DNA of 43,279 nucleotides from Thalassotalea sp. GTDB taxonomy: Bacteria; Pseudomonadota; Gammaproteobacteria; Enterobacterales; Alteromonadaceae. Positions within the stretch are counted from its first letter, which is position 1. Each line of letters starts with the position of its first letter. Made by a program: the position numbers and the translations under genes. The DNA is taken from the NCBI GenBank assembly GCA_029249355.1, contig JAQWHO010000406.1, positions 1-43,279 of the forward strand, written 5' to 3'. Below the pieces are notes generated by a model that was not told where the DNA came from, did not search any database, and was given only the letters and a program-made list of their open reading frames with translations. Below, in pieces: positions 8,905 through 18,905 of the stretch.

Positions 8905-9585
8905 ATGATTGTTATTGAAAAAATATTATCGAAAGAAGAAGTAACTCATTATCGTCAACAACTGTCTGAGTGCCCTTGGGGTGACGGCGGTAAAACGGCA
9001 ATGGGCATGGCTGCTTCGGTAAAAAATAACAATCAAGCCGATTCAAGCGATGCAAAGGTGAGCCAATTAGCGAATCTTCTGTTATCGCGCATTGGTGAAA
9101 CACCAAAAATTGTGTCGGCCGCTTTACCTCATAAAATATTTCCGCCTTGTTTCAATCGTTACAGTGAAACAGAAGAATATGGCTATCATGTTGACGCTGC
9201 CATAATGAGAATTCCTAATACCACTGAGGTGCTACGAAGTGATGTTTCTATGACTATTTTTCTAAGTGAACCAGAAGAGTATGACGGCGGCGAGTTAATC
9301 ATTTCAACGGAATTTGGCCAACAGCAAATAAAGTTACCTGCAGGATATGCAGTCGTCTATCCATCAAGTAGCTTACATAAAGTAACAGCAGTAACTCGTG
9401 GTCAACGCTTAGCCGCTATCACATGGATGCAAAGCATGATTTCAGATGCAAGTATTCGTCAAAACCTATATCAATTAGATCAAACGATTCAAAATTTAAT
9501 CAAAGAAAATAACACTTCAAGAGCTGAATTAGATAACTTACATAATGTTTATCATAATCTTATTCGCCAATTTGCACAGTTGTAA
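8905..9585 (+). CDS. Fe(II)/2-oxoglutarate-dependent dioxygenase, PiuC/YbiX type
   Basis: 226 aa: MIVIEKILSKEEVTHYRQQLSECPWGDGGKTAMGMAASVKNN...YGYHVDAAIM...DVSMTIFLSEPEEYDGGELII...YPSSSLHKVTAVTRGQRLAAITWMQS. Confidence 0.93.
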   Translation: MIVIEKILSKEEVTHYRQQLSECPWGDGGKTAMGMAASVKNNNQADSSDAKVSQLANLLLSRIGETPKIVSAALPHKIFPPCFNRYSETEEYGYHVDAAIMRIPNTTEVLRSDVSMTIFLSEPEEYDGGELIISTEFGQQQIKLPAGYAVVYPSSSLHKVTAVTRGQRLAAITWMQSMISDASIRQNLYQLDQTIQNLIKENNTSRAELDNLHNVYHNLIRQFAQL

Positions 9586-9637
9586 TGTCATAAACACAAG
9601 GTAGAATTAGTAACCAAATCGACTTTCCAGCTAAGAT

Positions 9638-10792
9638 ATGAACAAATATATTGAAATTTTTAAGCATTTCTTAATGTTAGGCGCTATCAGCTTTGGTGGC
9701 CCTGCCGCACATATCGGTTATTTTCATCAAAAGTTTGTCCAACAATTAAAGTGGCTATCGCAAGAAAAATACGGCCAAATTGTTGCGTTAAGTCAATTTT
9801 TACCCGGCCCTGGCTCTAGCCAAGTTGGTTTTGCTGTCGGTTACCAAAAAGCAGGGTTACTAGGGGCGATAACCGCATTCATCGCTTTTACTCTTCCTTC
9901 CGTTGTTTTAATGGTTGCACTAGCTCAGTTAAGTCATCAACTCAGTGATAGCAGCTATTTTTATGGTGTAACTCACGGATTAAAACTATTAGCGGTAGTA
10001 GTAGTTACCGATGCTGTCGTTACTATGTTCAATAGCTTTTGCAAAACGTCACTGACAAAAAATCTCGCAGTTTTCACCGCAATTACCTTATTAGTATTTT
10101 CGAATGTATTTGCCCAATTAGCCGTTTTACTTATTGCAGGGCTTATCGGTATGAAGTTTTTAACGAATAAATCATTAGAAATTCAACCGGTAAAAACCAC
10201 TTTTTCATGGTGGCCATTAGCGTTATTTGTGGCACTTTTGGCCATGCTTATTATATTTTCTTCACACTATGCATATTTGCGTATCGCAGCAGATTTTTAT
10301 CAAGCCGGTAGTATGGTTTTTGGTGGTGGTCATGTTGTACTGCCATTATTGCAAAATTTATTATCAGATCAACTTTCGACCGATACATTTTTAACTGGTT
10401 ATGCCGCAGCTCAAGCAGTACCGGGGCCTATGTTTACTTTAGCCACTTACCTTGGCTTTCACCTTTCTCCAGAATCTCCTTATTTTGGGGCTATTTTAGC
10501 AACCATAAGCATTTTTCTACCGGGCTTTTTATTAATGCTCGCATTTCTTAAACATTGGCAAAGTTTGGCTAAATTACCAAAGCTCGTTGGAGCCATGCAG
10601 GCAATAAACGCCTCGGTTGTCGGCTTATTAGCAAGCGCCTTGTATTTACCGGTGTTTAGTTCGTCAGTGATTAATTCGCTTGATATGGCGGTTGTGATAT
10701 TTGGCTTTTATTGTTTAAAACAATTAAAAATACCGATTTTAGGACTAGTTTTGGGTTTTAGTACTACAGGTATATTGATAAGTTTATTATAA
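9638..10792 (+). CDS. chrA: Chromate transporter (CHR family, two-domain)
   Basis: Two CHR repeats with PGPGSSQVGFAVGY and VPGPMFTLATYLGF motifs; polytopic membrane protein. Confidence 0.88.
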   Translation: MNKYIEIFKHFLMLGAISFGGPAAHIGYFHQKFVQQLKWLSQEKYGQIVALSQFLPGPGSSQVGFAVGYQKAGLLGAITAFIAFTLPSVVLMVALAQLSHQLSDSSYFYGVTHGLKLLAVVVVTDAVVTMFNSFCKTSLTKNLAVFTAITLLVFSNVFAQLAVLLIAGLIGMKFLTNKSLEIQPVKTTFSWWPLALFVALLAMLIIFSSHYAYLRIAADFYQAGSMVFGGGHVVLPLLQNLLSDQLSTDTFLTGYAAAQAVPGPMFTLATYLGFHLSPESPYFGAILATISIFLPGFLLMLAFLKHWQSLAKLPKLVGAMQAINASVVGLLASALYLPVFSSSVINSLDMAVVIFGFYCLKQLKIPILGLVLGFSTTGILISLL

Positions 10793-10804
10793 AAAATAAT
10801 CAGA

Positions 10805-10828
10805 AAGGGTAAGTAGCTTATTACCCTT
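10805..10828. terminator. Hairpin between convergent chrA and engB, possibly bidirectional
   Basis: AAGGGTAA-N8-TTACCCTT. Confidence 0.5.
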
Positions 10829-10862
10829 AATCAAGATGTGATTTTGAAAAACTTGAAAGGTA

Positions 10863-11480
10863 TTAGTCGCTAACGTCTGTAGATAACCAATCACATATAA
10901 TTTTGTCTGCTTGGTCTGCACCGGTTCTTTTCAATGAAGAAAAGGCCTGTACCCTAATGTCTGCATTTAATGACGCAAGATTCTTTTTCACTTTTAGAAC
11001 TTCGGCACTGGCTTTACCTTGAGATAATTTATCTGATTTAGTTAGTAATGCCAAAACCGGTAAATTACTTTCTGCCGCCCATTCAATTAGGTTTCTATCT
11101 AAATCCTTTAGAGGATGGCGAATATCCATCAGCACGACTAACCCCTTTAAACTTTCACGTTTTTCTAAATATTCACCTAACGCTTTTTGCCATTTCTTTT
11201 TCATTTCTAATGGTACTTTAGCAAACCCATAACCCGGCAAATCAATAAGTCGCTGAGTTTCACTCACTTCAAAAACGTTAATTAACTGTGTTCGACCTGG
11301 AGTTTTACTGATACGTGCAAGGCCTTTTTGATTCGTTAAGGTATTTAATGCACTCGATTTACCTGCATTTGAACGACCAGCAAATGCTACTTCAATGCCC
11401 GTGTCTTCAGGTAACCGACGAATATCAGGCGCACTGATAGTAAATGTAGCTTTAGAAAGATGGACAACAGGGTTAGACAA
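10863..11480 (-). CDS. engB: Ribosome biogenesis GTP-binding protein EngB/YsxC
   Basis: [14 protein letters not shown] (G1), DLPGYGFAK (G3), TKSDKL (G4). Confidence 0.96.
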   Translation of the reverse strand: MSNPVVHLSKATFTISAPDIRRLPEDTGIEVAFAGRSNAGKSSALNTLTNQKGLARISKTPGRTQLINVFEVSETQRLIDLPGYGFAKVPLEMKKKWQKALGEYLEKRESLKGLVVLMDIRHPLKDLDRNLIEWAAESNLPVLALLTKSDKLSQGKASAEVLKVKKNLASLNADIRVQAFSSLKRTGADQADKIICDWLSTDVSD

Positions 11481-11680
11481 AATAACTTCCAGAACAAAAT
11501 ATTTAAAAAGTAATTATATCTCTTTTTATAAAATAATAATTAAAACCTTGCATTTTTTAATGTTTTTTTTCTTGATTCGCTTAATTATTATCAACATTCG
11601 TGTAAAATGCCGCGGTAAATTTACTCATTTAAGCAATGCTTGGCTACAATTAAGCAAGTCATTAACACAGAGAGTCCCTT

Positions 11681-12940
11681 ATGAAAAAAGTCTTATTTTC
11701 AATAATCATCGGATTTAGCATATTATCTCATGCTAATGCGTTTGAAGGTGATGCCAAAGCTGGTAAAACGAAAGCAGCCACATGTACTGCTTGTCATGGT
11801 GCTAACGGTATTGGAATTATGGGAGCTTATCCAAACATTGCTGGTCAGCATGCTGATTATATTGTTAAACAACTTAAAGCATTTAAAGCAAATAGCGACC
11901 GTAGTGATCCAGTAATGTCGCCAATGGCTGCTGCTTTATCTGAACAAGACATGGCTGACGTTGCTGCATATTTTGCAAGCTTTGGCCGCGATGGTTCAGC
12001 TCCAGCAGTTACGGAAGACGCTGCTAGTGATTCATCTGCAACTTCAGCAGCACCTGTAACAAGAGCACCAGCTAAAGCAGTATATATAGCTGATGCTAAA
12101 TCAGGGAAGGCCCTTTATGAACATGGCGATAAAGCTCGAGGCATTACCGCTTGTATCGACTGTCATGGTAAAGAAGGTAATAGCGATGTATTAATTAACC
12201 CTAATTTATCAGCTCAGCATCCTGAGTATATTGAGAAACAATTAAAAGCATTTAAAGCTGTAACTCGCCACAATGTAGCGATGAATCAGATTTCAGGCAA
12301 TTTATCAGATGAAGACATTGCTAATTTAGGTGCTTATTTCAAAGATCCTGCGGCTGTAGGCGAAGTAAAAGCATCGGCTGCTATGGTAGTTGTAAAGTCG
12401 TTTACTGGTGATGTTGCTGAAGGCAAAATAAAAGCAGTAACTTGTGCAGCTTGTCATGGTGAAGACGGTAATGCGTTAGTGGCTATGTACCCTTCTTTAG
12501 CCGGTCAAGGTGAAGCTTACTTAGTGAAGCAAATTACTGAATTTAAAACTGGCGTTCGACAAGACCCTGTAATGGCGGGCATGGTTGCAGCATTATCTGC
12601 TGATGATATTCAAAACATTTCGGCTTATTTTGCTTCACAAACATTAAATCCTGCAATGGCTGAAACAAGTGCTCGTGGTAAGCAGTTATATATGAGCGGC
12701 GATGCAAAAGCAGGCATAACAGCATGTGTTGCCTGTCACAGCATTAATGGTAAAGGTATGGACAAAGCTGGCTTCCCTTCTGTTGCTGGTCAAAGTCCGA
12801 CTTACTTAAAGTCTCAGCTTGAAAAATTCCGCACGAAAGCGCGTACCAATGACACCAACAGCATGATGCAAAATATTGCGATTAAATTAACCAAGAAAGA
12901 CCTTGATGCCGTAGCAAATTATATGGCGTCATTAAAATAA
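11681..12940 (+). CDS. Cytochrome c4-like protein with four CXXCH haem motifs
   Basis: Signal peptide; CTACH, CIDCH, CAACH, CVACH; divergent from engB. Confidence 0.93.
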   Translation: MKKVLFSIIIGFSILSHANAFEGDAKAGKTKAATCTACHGANGIGIMGAYPNIAGQHADYIVKQLKAFKANSDRSDPVMSPMAAALSEQDMADVAAYFASFGRDGSAPAVTEDAASDSSATSAAPVTRAPAKAVYIADAKSGKALYEHGDKARGITACIDCHGKEGNSDVLINPNLSAQHPEYIEKQLKAFKAVTRHNVAMNQISGNLSDEDIANLGAYFKDPAAVGEVKASAAMVVVKSFTGDVAEGKIKAVTCAACHGEDGNALVAMYPSLAGQGEAYLVKQITEFKTGVRQDPVMAGMVAALSADDIQNISAYFASQTLNPAMAETSARGKQLYMSGDAKAGITACVACHSINGKGMDKAGFPSVAGQSPTYLKSQLEKFRTKARTNDTNSMMQNIAIKLTKKDLDAVANYMASLK

Positions 12941-12966
12941 TTAATCCTCGCATTTAACCTAAATAT

Positions 12967-12992
12967 AAAGCAGCGTTTATCGCTGCTTTTTT
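12967..12992 (+). terminator. Rho-independent terminator of cytochrome gene
   Basis: AAAGCAGCG-TTTAT-CGCTGCTTT TTT. Confidence 0.85.
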
Positions 12993-13008
12993 ATTAGGGT
13001 CTGTTGAT

Positions 13009-13044
13009 CTTTCGCGGTTAAATTCATAATTTTATTGGCGAAAG
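13009..13044. repeat. Inverted repeat CTTTCGC...GCGAAAG of unknown function
   Basis: 7-bp arms with a 22-nt loop, embedded in ggtctgttgatctttcgc...gcgaaagtgaacc. Confidence 0.35.
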
Positions 13045-13096
13045 TGAACCAATCTCTTACACTAAACTTAACCTTTATAATTAGTTAAGAGATTTT

Positions 13097-13729
13097 TTGA
13101 ATCACTTAAACGACATAAATACATTAATTGCCTGCAAGCATTGCGACACAGTAGCAAATTCACCAACTTTAACCGCTGGTGAGTCGGCTCTATGCCCTTG
13201 TTGTGGTTATACACTTTTTTCGCGAAAAGTTGATCCAGTAAATCGCACTTTAGCGGTTTCGCTTGCAGGGTTATTATTATTAATTCCTACCGTCACACTA
13301 CCCATTATTGGCGTGGGCGTTGCTGGTAAGTACAACGATGCCACCTTAATTGATTGCATCATGTTAATGATAAACGCTGATTTTTACATTATCGCTTTTA
13401 GCGTTTTTCTATTCACTATCGCCATACCCAGCGTTAGAATTTTTTCAGCCTTCTATCTTTCTTATAGAATAAAAACAAAGCAATTAAGTACATCCTTGCT
13501 GACTTTTTATCGTTCTTATCACCTTTTCGATAGCTGGACGATGATTCATGTATTTTTTCTCGGTGTGATTGTTTCCATGTATAAGCTCATTTCATTAGAT
13601 GAATTAATTGTCGGTAGTGGTTTAGTTAGCATGCTTTTATTACTTTTTTGCTCAACGTTAATTAGCATCACCCTAGATCAAAAGCTTATTTGGGATTTAT
13701 TGGAGCATGAACTTGAACCAAAAAGCTAA
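13097..13729 (+). CDS. Paraquat-inducible protein A / LetA-like domain protein (first half); TTG start
   Basis: Zinc-finger CKHCD...CPCCGYTLFSRK then PqiA-type TM region. Confidence 0.88.
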   Translation: MNHLNDINTLIACKHCDTVANSPTLTAGESALCPCCGYTLFSRKVDPVNRTLAVSLAGLLLLIPTVTLPIIGVGVAGKYNDATLIDCIMLMINADFYIIAFSVFLFTIAIPSVRIFSAFYLSYRIKTKQLSTSLLTFYRSYHLFDSWTMIHVFFLGVIVSMYKLISLDELIVGSGLVSMLLLLFCSTLISITLDQKLIWDLLEHELEPKS

Positions 13730-14336
13730 AGCATTAAATCTTGGATGTTGCCCTTGTTGTCAAAAAGTTAACGAGATGACTGAAAGGAAGCAACGTTGTT
13801 CAAGGTGTCATCATCAATTTAGCCAACGTAAGCCTTATAGTCTGCAATACACCTTTGCTTGGACATTAGCAGCTATCGTTATGTTTATCCCCGCTAATAT
13901 TTACCCTATGATGGTGTTTTACACTTTAGGTAGGCCTGAAAAATCAACGATACTCGAAGGGATTGCGTCTTTTATTCAACAAGGACATTATCCTATTGCT
14001 TTTATTATTTTTCTTGCTAGCTTTATCATTCCGTTAGGTAAAATAATTGGTCTACTGATATTGCTTTACAATACAAAAAGCTATTCAAGAATATCGAAAA
14101 AAAAGCAAACTCAAATGTACCATTTAATTGCTTCGCTAGGTCCGTGGTCTATGCTTGATGTTTTTGTTGTTGCGGTCATGGCAGCCGTAGTAAATTTTGG
14201 TTTTTTCACTTCTATTGAAGCAGGGGCAGGCATCACGTATTTTACCTTAATGGTTATTTTCACTATTTTTGCTGCGGAAAGTTTTGATCCGAGATTACTT
14301 TGGGACATAGAAAGAAGGAATACTAATGATAGATAA
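13707..14336 (+). CDS. Paraquat-inducible protein A / LetA-like domain protein (second half)
   Basis: CPCCQK...CSRCHHQFSQRKPYSLQYTFAWTLAAIVMFIPANIYPMM; overlaps the previous CDS by 23 nt. Confidence 0.9.
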   Translation: MNLNQKAKALNLGCCPCCQKVNEMTERKQRCSRCHHQFSQRKPYSLQYTFAWTLAAIVMFIPANIYPMMVFYTLGRPEKSTILEGIASFIQQGHYPIAFIIFLASFIIPLGKIIGLLILLYNTKSYSRISKKKQTQMYHLIASLGPWSMLDVFVVAVMAAVVNFGFFTSIEAGAGITYFTLMVIFTIFAAESFDPRLLWDIERRNTNDR

Positions 14337-17300
14337 TAATGACGAACGTCATCCTGCTGCCTATGTTACAAGGAAAAAAGGCATTTCTGCCATATGGATT
14401 GTACCCATTATTGCTTTGCTCTTTGGCGCTTGGCTAATCGTTAAAGCGGTCTCAGAAAGAGGCTCATTTATTACCGTTCAATTTGATAATGCTAGCGGTA
14501 TCGTCGTGGGTAAAACTGAGGTTCGCTATAAAGGATTACCTACTGGAATAGTGACAGGGCTTGAGGTTTCTGAAGATTTAAAAAGCGTTATCGTAGAAAT
14601 AGAAATGGTGGCAAGTGCTAAAAACATGCTAACAGACAACACTTTATTTTGGGCGGTAACCGCCGATATTTCATTTCAAGGCATATCAGGGTTAGATACA
14701 ATTCTGTCAGGTAATTATATTAATGTTCAGCCTGACTTTGAAGGAAAAGGAAATGCTCGTAAGGAGTTTATTGCGCTGAGCGAACCTCCTATTCTTAGTG
14801 AAACCACCCCTGGCTTACATATTAATTTACAAGCCGACAAACTCGGATCTTTAGGCCGAAATTCACCGGTAAGCTATAAGCAAATAAATGTTGGTCACGT
14901 ATCGGGCTATCATTTTGATAATCAGACCAATAAAGTCAATATCAAAGTATTTATTGAACCTGCATATGCCCATTTAGTGAAAGAAAACTCTCACTTTTGG
15001 AATGCAAGTGGATTCGAAGTGTCGGGATCATTTTCTGCTGGCATGCAAGTAAAAACAGAATCATTGGCGTCGATAGTCTCTGGTGGTATTGCCTTTGCTG
15101 ATGCTAAATTCGAAGCCGTATTACCAACAGCAAAAAATGGTCAGCAGTATCAATTATTTTCAAATTTTCAAACGGCAGAAATGGGCCATGAAATTGAACT
15201 AATCCTTCACTGGAATGCCAATATCGAACCCGGTGCGAGCATTTTATATCAAGGATTAAAACTCGGCTATATCGAGTCATTTACAACAATAGACTCGCAA
15301 ACAAGAAAAATAACAGCGCTAGCAAAAATTAACCCTAGAGCAATCCCATATTTAACCAGCCAAACACAATTTTATGTTGTTTCACCTCAATTAAGTTTAA
15401 GTGGCATTACCCATTTAAACGGTTTAATTAAAGGTGCACACATTAGCTTACGACCGTCATTAAAAGGCCAACCACAGCATCAGTTTACGGTATTAAATAA
15501 TAAGCCTGCATACAGTTACGACGAACCGGGTTTACATCTAGTATTGAAAGCCAGTCATATTGAATCTTTAGCGGTTGGAACGGGTATTTTCTACAAAAAA
15601 CAAAAAGTAGGATCTATTCAAGCCATTACCAATAAAACGGCCAACGAATTTGATGTGCATATTTATATACAAGAACAGTATCAAGAGCTTATCAATAGCG
15701 ACAGTCATTTTTGGCATACCAGCGGCATAAAAGTAAAAGGTGGATTGCAAAGTTTTGAAGTGCAAGCTAACTCGCTACAATCGATTTTAACCGGAGGTAT
15801 TGAATTTGATATTCCTAATAATACTGACAACCCCCAAGTAAATAATGGTGATGAATTTATCTTATTTGATGCCAAGGAATCAGCGTTACAACGAGAGACT
15901 TTTCAATTAAATACTGACTCCGCCAAAGGCTTAACCACTAGTACCCGCATTATGTATCGAGGTGAAGTGGCTGGTTCTATCCATAAAATAAAACGTCACC
16001 AAAACAATGTCACCTTAACGGTAGGTCTTTTACCCGATTTCAACTTTTTATTAAAAGAACACTCTCAATTTTGGCTAGTCAAACCGACTCTTTCCTTTAA
16101 CGGATTAAGTGATACCGATGCTTTATTGGGTGGAACTTATATTGGCGTAAATGCAGGGACGGGCGATGCTAAAAAAGTGTTTGAATTATCCGCTAAACCG
16201 CCAACAAAACATCTTAGTTCAAAAGGTTTACAGCTCAACTTACAAACGAATAATGCTCGTTCGGTTAGCCCTGGCAGCCCTATTAGTTATCAAGGAATTA
16301 ATATTGGCCAAATTGATAATATTTCGCTCGTTAAAGCTACAAGTGGGGTAAAAATAGATATCACAATAGATGATGAGCATAAGCATTTAATTACTCCTTT
16401 CAGCCGATTTTATAACACCGGAGGAATTACCATTTCAGGAAGTCTTAATAACTTTAGTGTAAAAACAGAATCCGCATATACCGTTTTACGAGGCGGAATT
16501 AGTTTATTTAATCCAGAAACTACTCCCTCAGATGAAAAAATAAACGAAGGTGAAAGCTTTACGTTATTTGACCATGCTCAACAGGCAGAAATGGCTGGTA
16601 TTGCGATCAAAATTCATTTTAATGATACGGTTGGACTCACAGAAAACTTAGCTATTCAATACCAAGGTCAATCTATTGGTATTGTTACTCGAGTTGCACT
16701 AGACGAAAAGGGCTTTGGAGCGAATGTTTATGCCTTGTTAAATGATCATGGGAAAAAATTTGCAATCCAAGGCACTCAATTTTGGCTGGCAAATGCGTCA
16801 ATTGGTTTGACCGGAGAAAATAATGTTAGCGCTATTTTAGAAGGCAGTTTTATTGGGGTAATTCCTGGTAATGGCGATCAACAACTCGCTTTTAAAGCAA
16901 AAGATATCACTCCCGTTTTAACAAAATTACCTTACGGTTTAAATATCAAACTAACCGCAGATACTTTGGGTTCAATTCGTCTTGGCAATCCCGTACTATA
17001 TCGTCAAGTAAAAGTAGGTAAAGTGATTGGTGTTGGTTTATCTTCAACCGCAAATAAGGTTAATATTTATATCAACATTGCCAAGCCTTACGACACGCTT
17101 GTTAATACTCAAAGCAAATTTTGGAATACCAGTGGCTTCAAAATTGATGCAGGGCTATTTTCAGGCGTAAGTATCAATTCTGAATCAATTGAAAGCTTAC
17201 TTTCAGGCGGTATTGCTTTTGCGACCCCTGAAGTAAAGAATAAATCAGAATCTCTCATTATTGACCAACATCACGAATTTCAATTGCATGATGATTCGCA

Positions 17301-17346
17301 AGAAAATTGGCTCAAGTGGGCGCCTAAAATATTAATAAATCACTAA
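14326..17346 (+). CDS. Multi-MCE-domain intermembrane transport protein (LetB/YebT/PqiB family)
   Basis: One N-terminal TM then repeated MCE/MlaD units (e.g. VQFDNASGIVVGKTEVRYKGLPTGIVTGLEV, INLQADKLGSLGRNSPVSYKQINVGHV); 1006 aa. Confidence 0.93.
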   Translation: MIDNNDERHPAAYVTRKKGISAIWIVPIIALLFGAWLIVKAVSERGSFITVQFDNASGIVVGKTEVRYKGLPTGIVTGLEVSEDLKSVIVEIEMVASAKNMLTDNTLFWAVTADISFQGISGLDTILSGNYINVQPDFEGKGNARKEFIALSEPPILSETTPGLHINLQADKLGSLGRNSPVSYKQINVGHVSGYHFDNQTNKVNIKVFIEPAYAHLVKENSHFWNASGFEVSGSFSAGMQVKTESLASIVSGGIAFADAKFEAVLPTAKNGQQYQLFSNFQTAEMGHEIELILHWNANIEPGASILYQGLKLGYIESFTTIDSQTRKITALAKINPRAIPYLTSQTQFYVVSPQLSLSGITHLNGLIKGAHISLRPSLKGQPQHQFTVLNNKPAYSYDEPGLHLVLKASHIESLAVGTGIFYKKQKVGSIQAITNKTANEFDVHIYIQEQYQELINSDSHFWHTSGIKVKGGLQSFEVQANSLQSILTGGIEFDIPNNTDNPQVNNGDEFILFDAKESALQRETFQLNTDSAKGLTTSTRIMYRGEVAGSIHKIKRHQNNVTLTVGLLPDFNFLLKEHSQFWLVKPTLSFNGLSDTDALLGGTYIGVNAGTGDAKKVFELSAKPPTKHLSSKGLQLNLQTNNARSVSPGSPISYQGINIGQIDNISLVKATSGVKIDITIDDEHKHLITPFSRFYNTGGITISGSLNNFSVKTESAYTVLRGGISLFNPETTPSDEKINEGESFTLFDHAQQAEMAGIAIKIHFNDTVGLTENLAIQYQGQSIGIVTRVALDEKGFGANVYALLNDHGKKFAIQGTQFWLANASIGLTGENNVSAILEGSFIGVIPGNGDQQLAFKAKDITPVLTKLPYGLNIKLTADTLGSIRLGNPVLYRQVKVGKVIGVGLSSTANKVNIYINIAKPYDTLVNTQSKFWNTSGFKIDAGLFSGVSINSESIESLLSGGIAFATPEVKNKSESLIIDQHHEFQLHDDSQENWLKWAPKILINH

Positions 17347-17388
17347 ATTAATATTAAATAAATTCAAATAATAATAAAAAGAGTTCGC

Positions 17389-18891
17389 ATGGAATCGATA
17401 AGCGTTACATCCGCAGACAATAAATTATCAAAGACTTTAAACCCAATTGATAATAGAAGCCGTATTCAAGTAATGGATCTGCTGAGGGGCTTTGCCCTGA
17501 TTGGCATTTTATTTATGAATATTGAGTGGTTTAATCGGCCAATAAGTGACTTATTAAGTTTTGATTTTCAATTAACCGGTTTAGATTGGGCTGCAAGCTG
17601 GCTTGTTAAAGTATTTGTTGAAGGCAAGTTTTATAAAATATTTTCGTTACTGTTCGGTATGGGATTTGCCGTTATGCTGTTAAAAGCACAGGCGGCTGAT
17701 AAACCTTTCGGTGCTTGGTTTAGCAGACGAATGTTAGCTTTATTTATTTTCGGTATGCTTCATCTTATTTTTTTATGGAATGGTGACATTCTTCATGATT
17801 ACGCCGTTGCTGGCATGCTCCTTTTAGGCTTTGTATTTTTACTACGCACCGACCGATTCGCTAAACATAATAACCCCACGACCTTTTTAAAATTTGCATT
17901 ATGGGTAATGGCAGTGCCATTATTTCTATCAATTGCAGCATCACTTTTTTTTGGTATCACTCGACCCCATCAAATAATGAACCAAGACTGGCAACAACAA
18001 GTCACCATTATTGAGCAATCAGACATACAAGTTGCAGATTTAACAGCTCAAGCCGAAAAATTAGCGTTATCAGCTGACTCTTCGAATAGCACTGAAAATT
18101 CAGATGAAACATCAACTAATGAAGAAGACGAAGAAATTGATATCGAGAGCTTATCACCTGAAGAACGAATGGCTTATGACATTGAAGAACGGGTCACCTA
18201 TAAGTTAGAGATGAAACAAAAGCATGATGAAGAAACCGCCGCTTTTACCCAAAAAAGTTATGCCGTAGCCACTAAGTTCCGTGCTCAACAATCACTTATG
18301 TTCTTAAAATTCACTCCAGTTATGGCGATATTTATATGTTTACCTTTATTTATGATCGGTTATTGGTTGGTTGCAAGCGAACGCATTACCAAACCGCAAT
18401 CACATAAAAATTTCTTTAATGTATTATGTTGGGGAGGCTTACTTATTGGCTTAATGCTCAATATCTCTGGCACTTATTTAGTGCTTCATCCTGCGGCTAA
18501 AGGGGCTACAGAATTAGAAGTGATGGGCGAAAGTTTACAATATTATGGGCAACTAGTTTTAGCCTTTGGCTACATTGGCTTATTTGTAAAACTATCGCAA
18601 AAAGCCAATTTTCTAAAATGGTTCTCTTGGCTTGCTCCACTTGGAAAAATGGCATTAACTAACTATATAGGCCACTCAATAATACTCACCAGCATTTTTT
18701 ATGGCTATGCAGGTGGCATGTTCGGACAGATAGCCAGAGCAGAACAAATGTTAATTGTGGTCGCTATTATTTTATTCCAAGTCATTTTAAGTAAATTATG
18801 GCTAACTTATTATAAGTTTGGCCCGTTTGAATGGTTATGGCGTTCATTAACGTATTTAACCTGGCAACCATTACGCAATTCAAAGCAATAA
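17389..18891 (+). CDS. DUF418 domain membrane protein (YeiB-like)
   Basis: RIQVMDLLRGFALIGILFMNIEWF...; C-terminal TMs with GKMALTNYIGHSII typical of DUF418. Confidence 0.88.
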   Translation: MESISVTSADNKLSKTLNPIDNRSRIQVMDLLRGFALIGILFMNIEWFNRPISDLLSFDFQLTGLDWAASWLVKVFVEGKFYKIFSLLFGMGFAVMLLKAQAADKPFGAWFSRRMLALFIFGMLHLIFLWNGDILHDYAVAGMLLLGFVFLLRTDRFAKHNNPTTFLKFALWVMAVPLFLSIAASLFFGITRPHQIMNQDWQQQVTIIEQSDIQVADLTAQAEKLALSADSSNSTENSDETSTNEEDEEIDIESLSPEERMAYDIEERVTYKLEMKQKHDEETAAFTQKSYAVATKFRAQQSLMFLKFTPVMAIFICLPLFMIGYWLVASERITKPQSHKNFFNVLCWGGLLIGLMLNISGTYLVLHPAAKGATELEVMGESLQYYGQLVLAFGYIGLFVKLSQKANFLKWFSWLAPLGKMALTNYIGHSIILTSIFYGYAGGMFGQIARAEQMLIVVAIILFQVILSKLWLTYYKFGPFEWLWRSLTYLTWQPLRNSKQ

Positions 18892-18905
18892 TTAAAACTA
18901 TTACC

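Noticed and set aside
11395-11718. 107-aa plus-strand ORF overlapping engB 5' end and cytochrome start
   Set aside because: Crosses the divergent promoter region and both neighbouring genes; composition not protein-like.
11730-11915. 61-aa alternate-frame ORF inside the cytochrome gene
   Set aside because: Out-of-frame shadow of a well supported CDS.
15568-15765. 65-aa minus-strand ORF inside the MCE gene
   Set aside because: Antisense shadow ORF.
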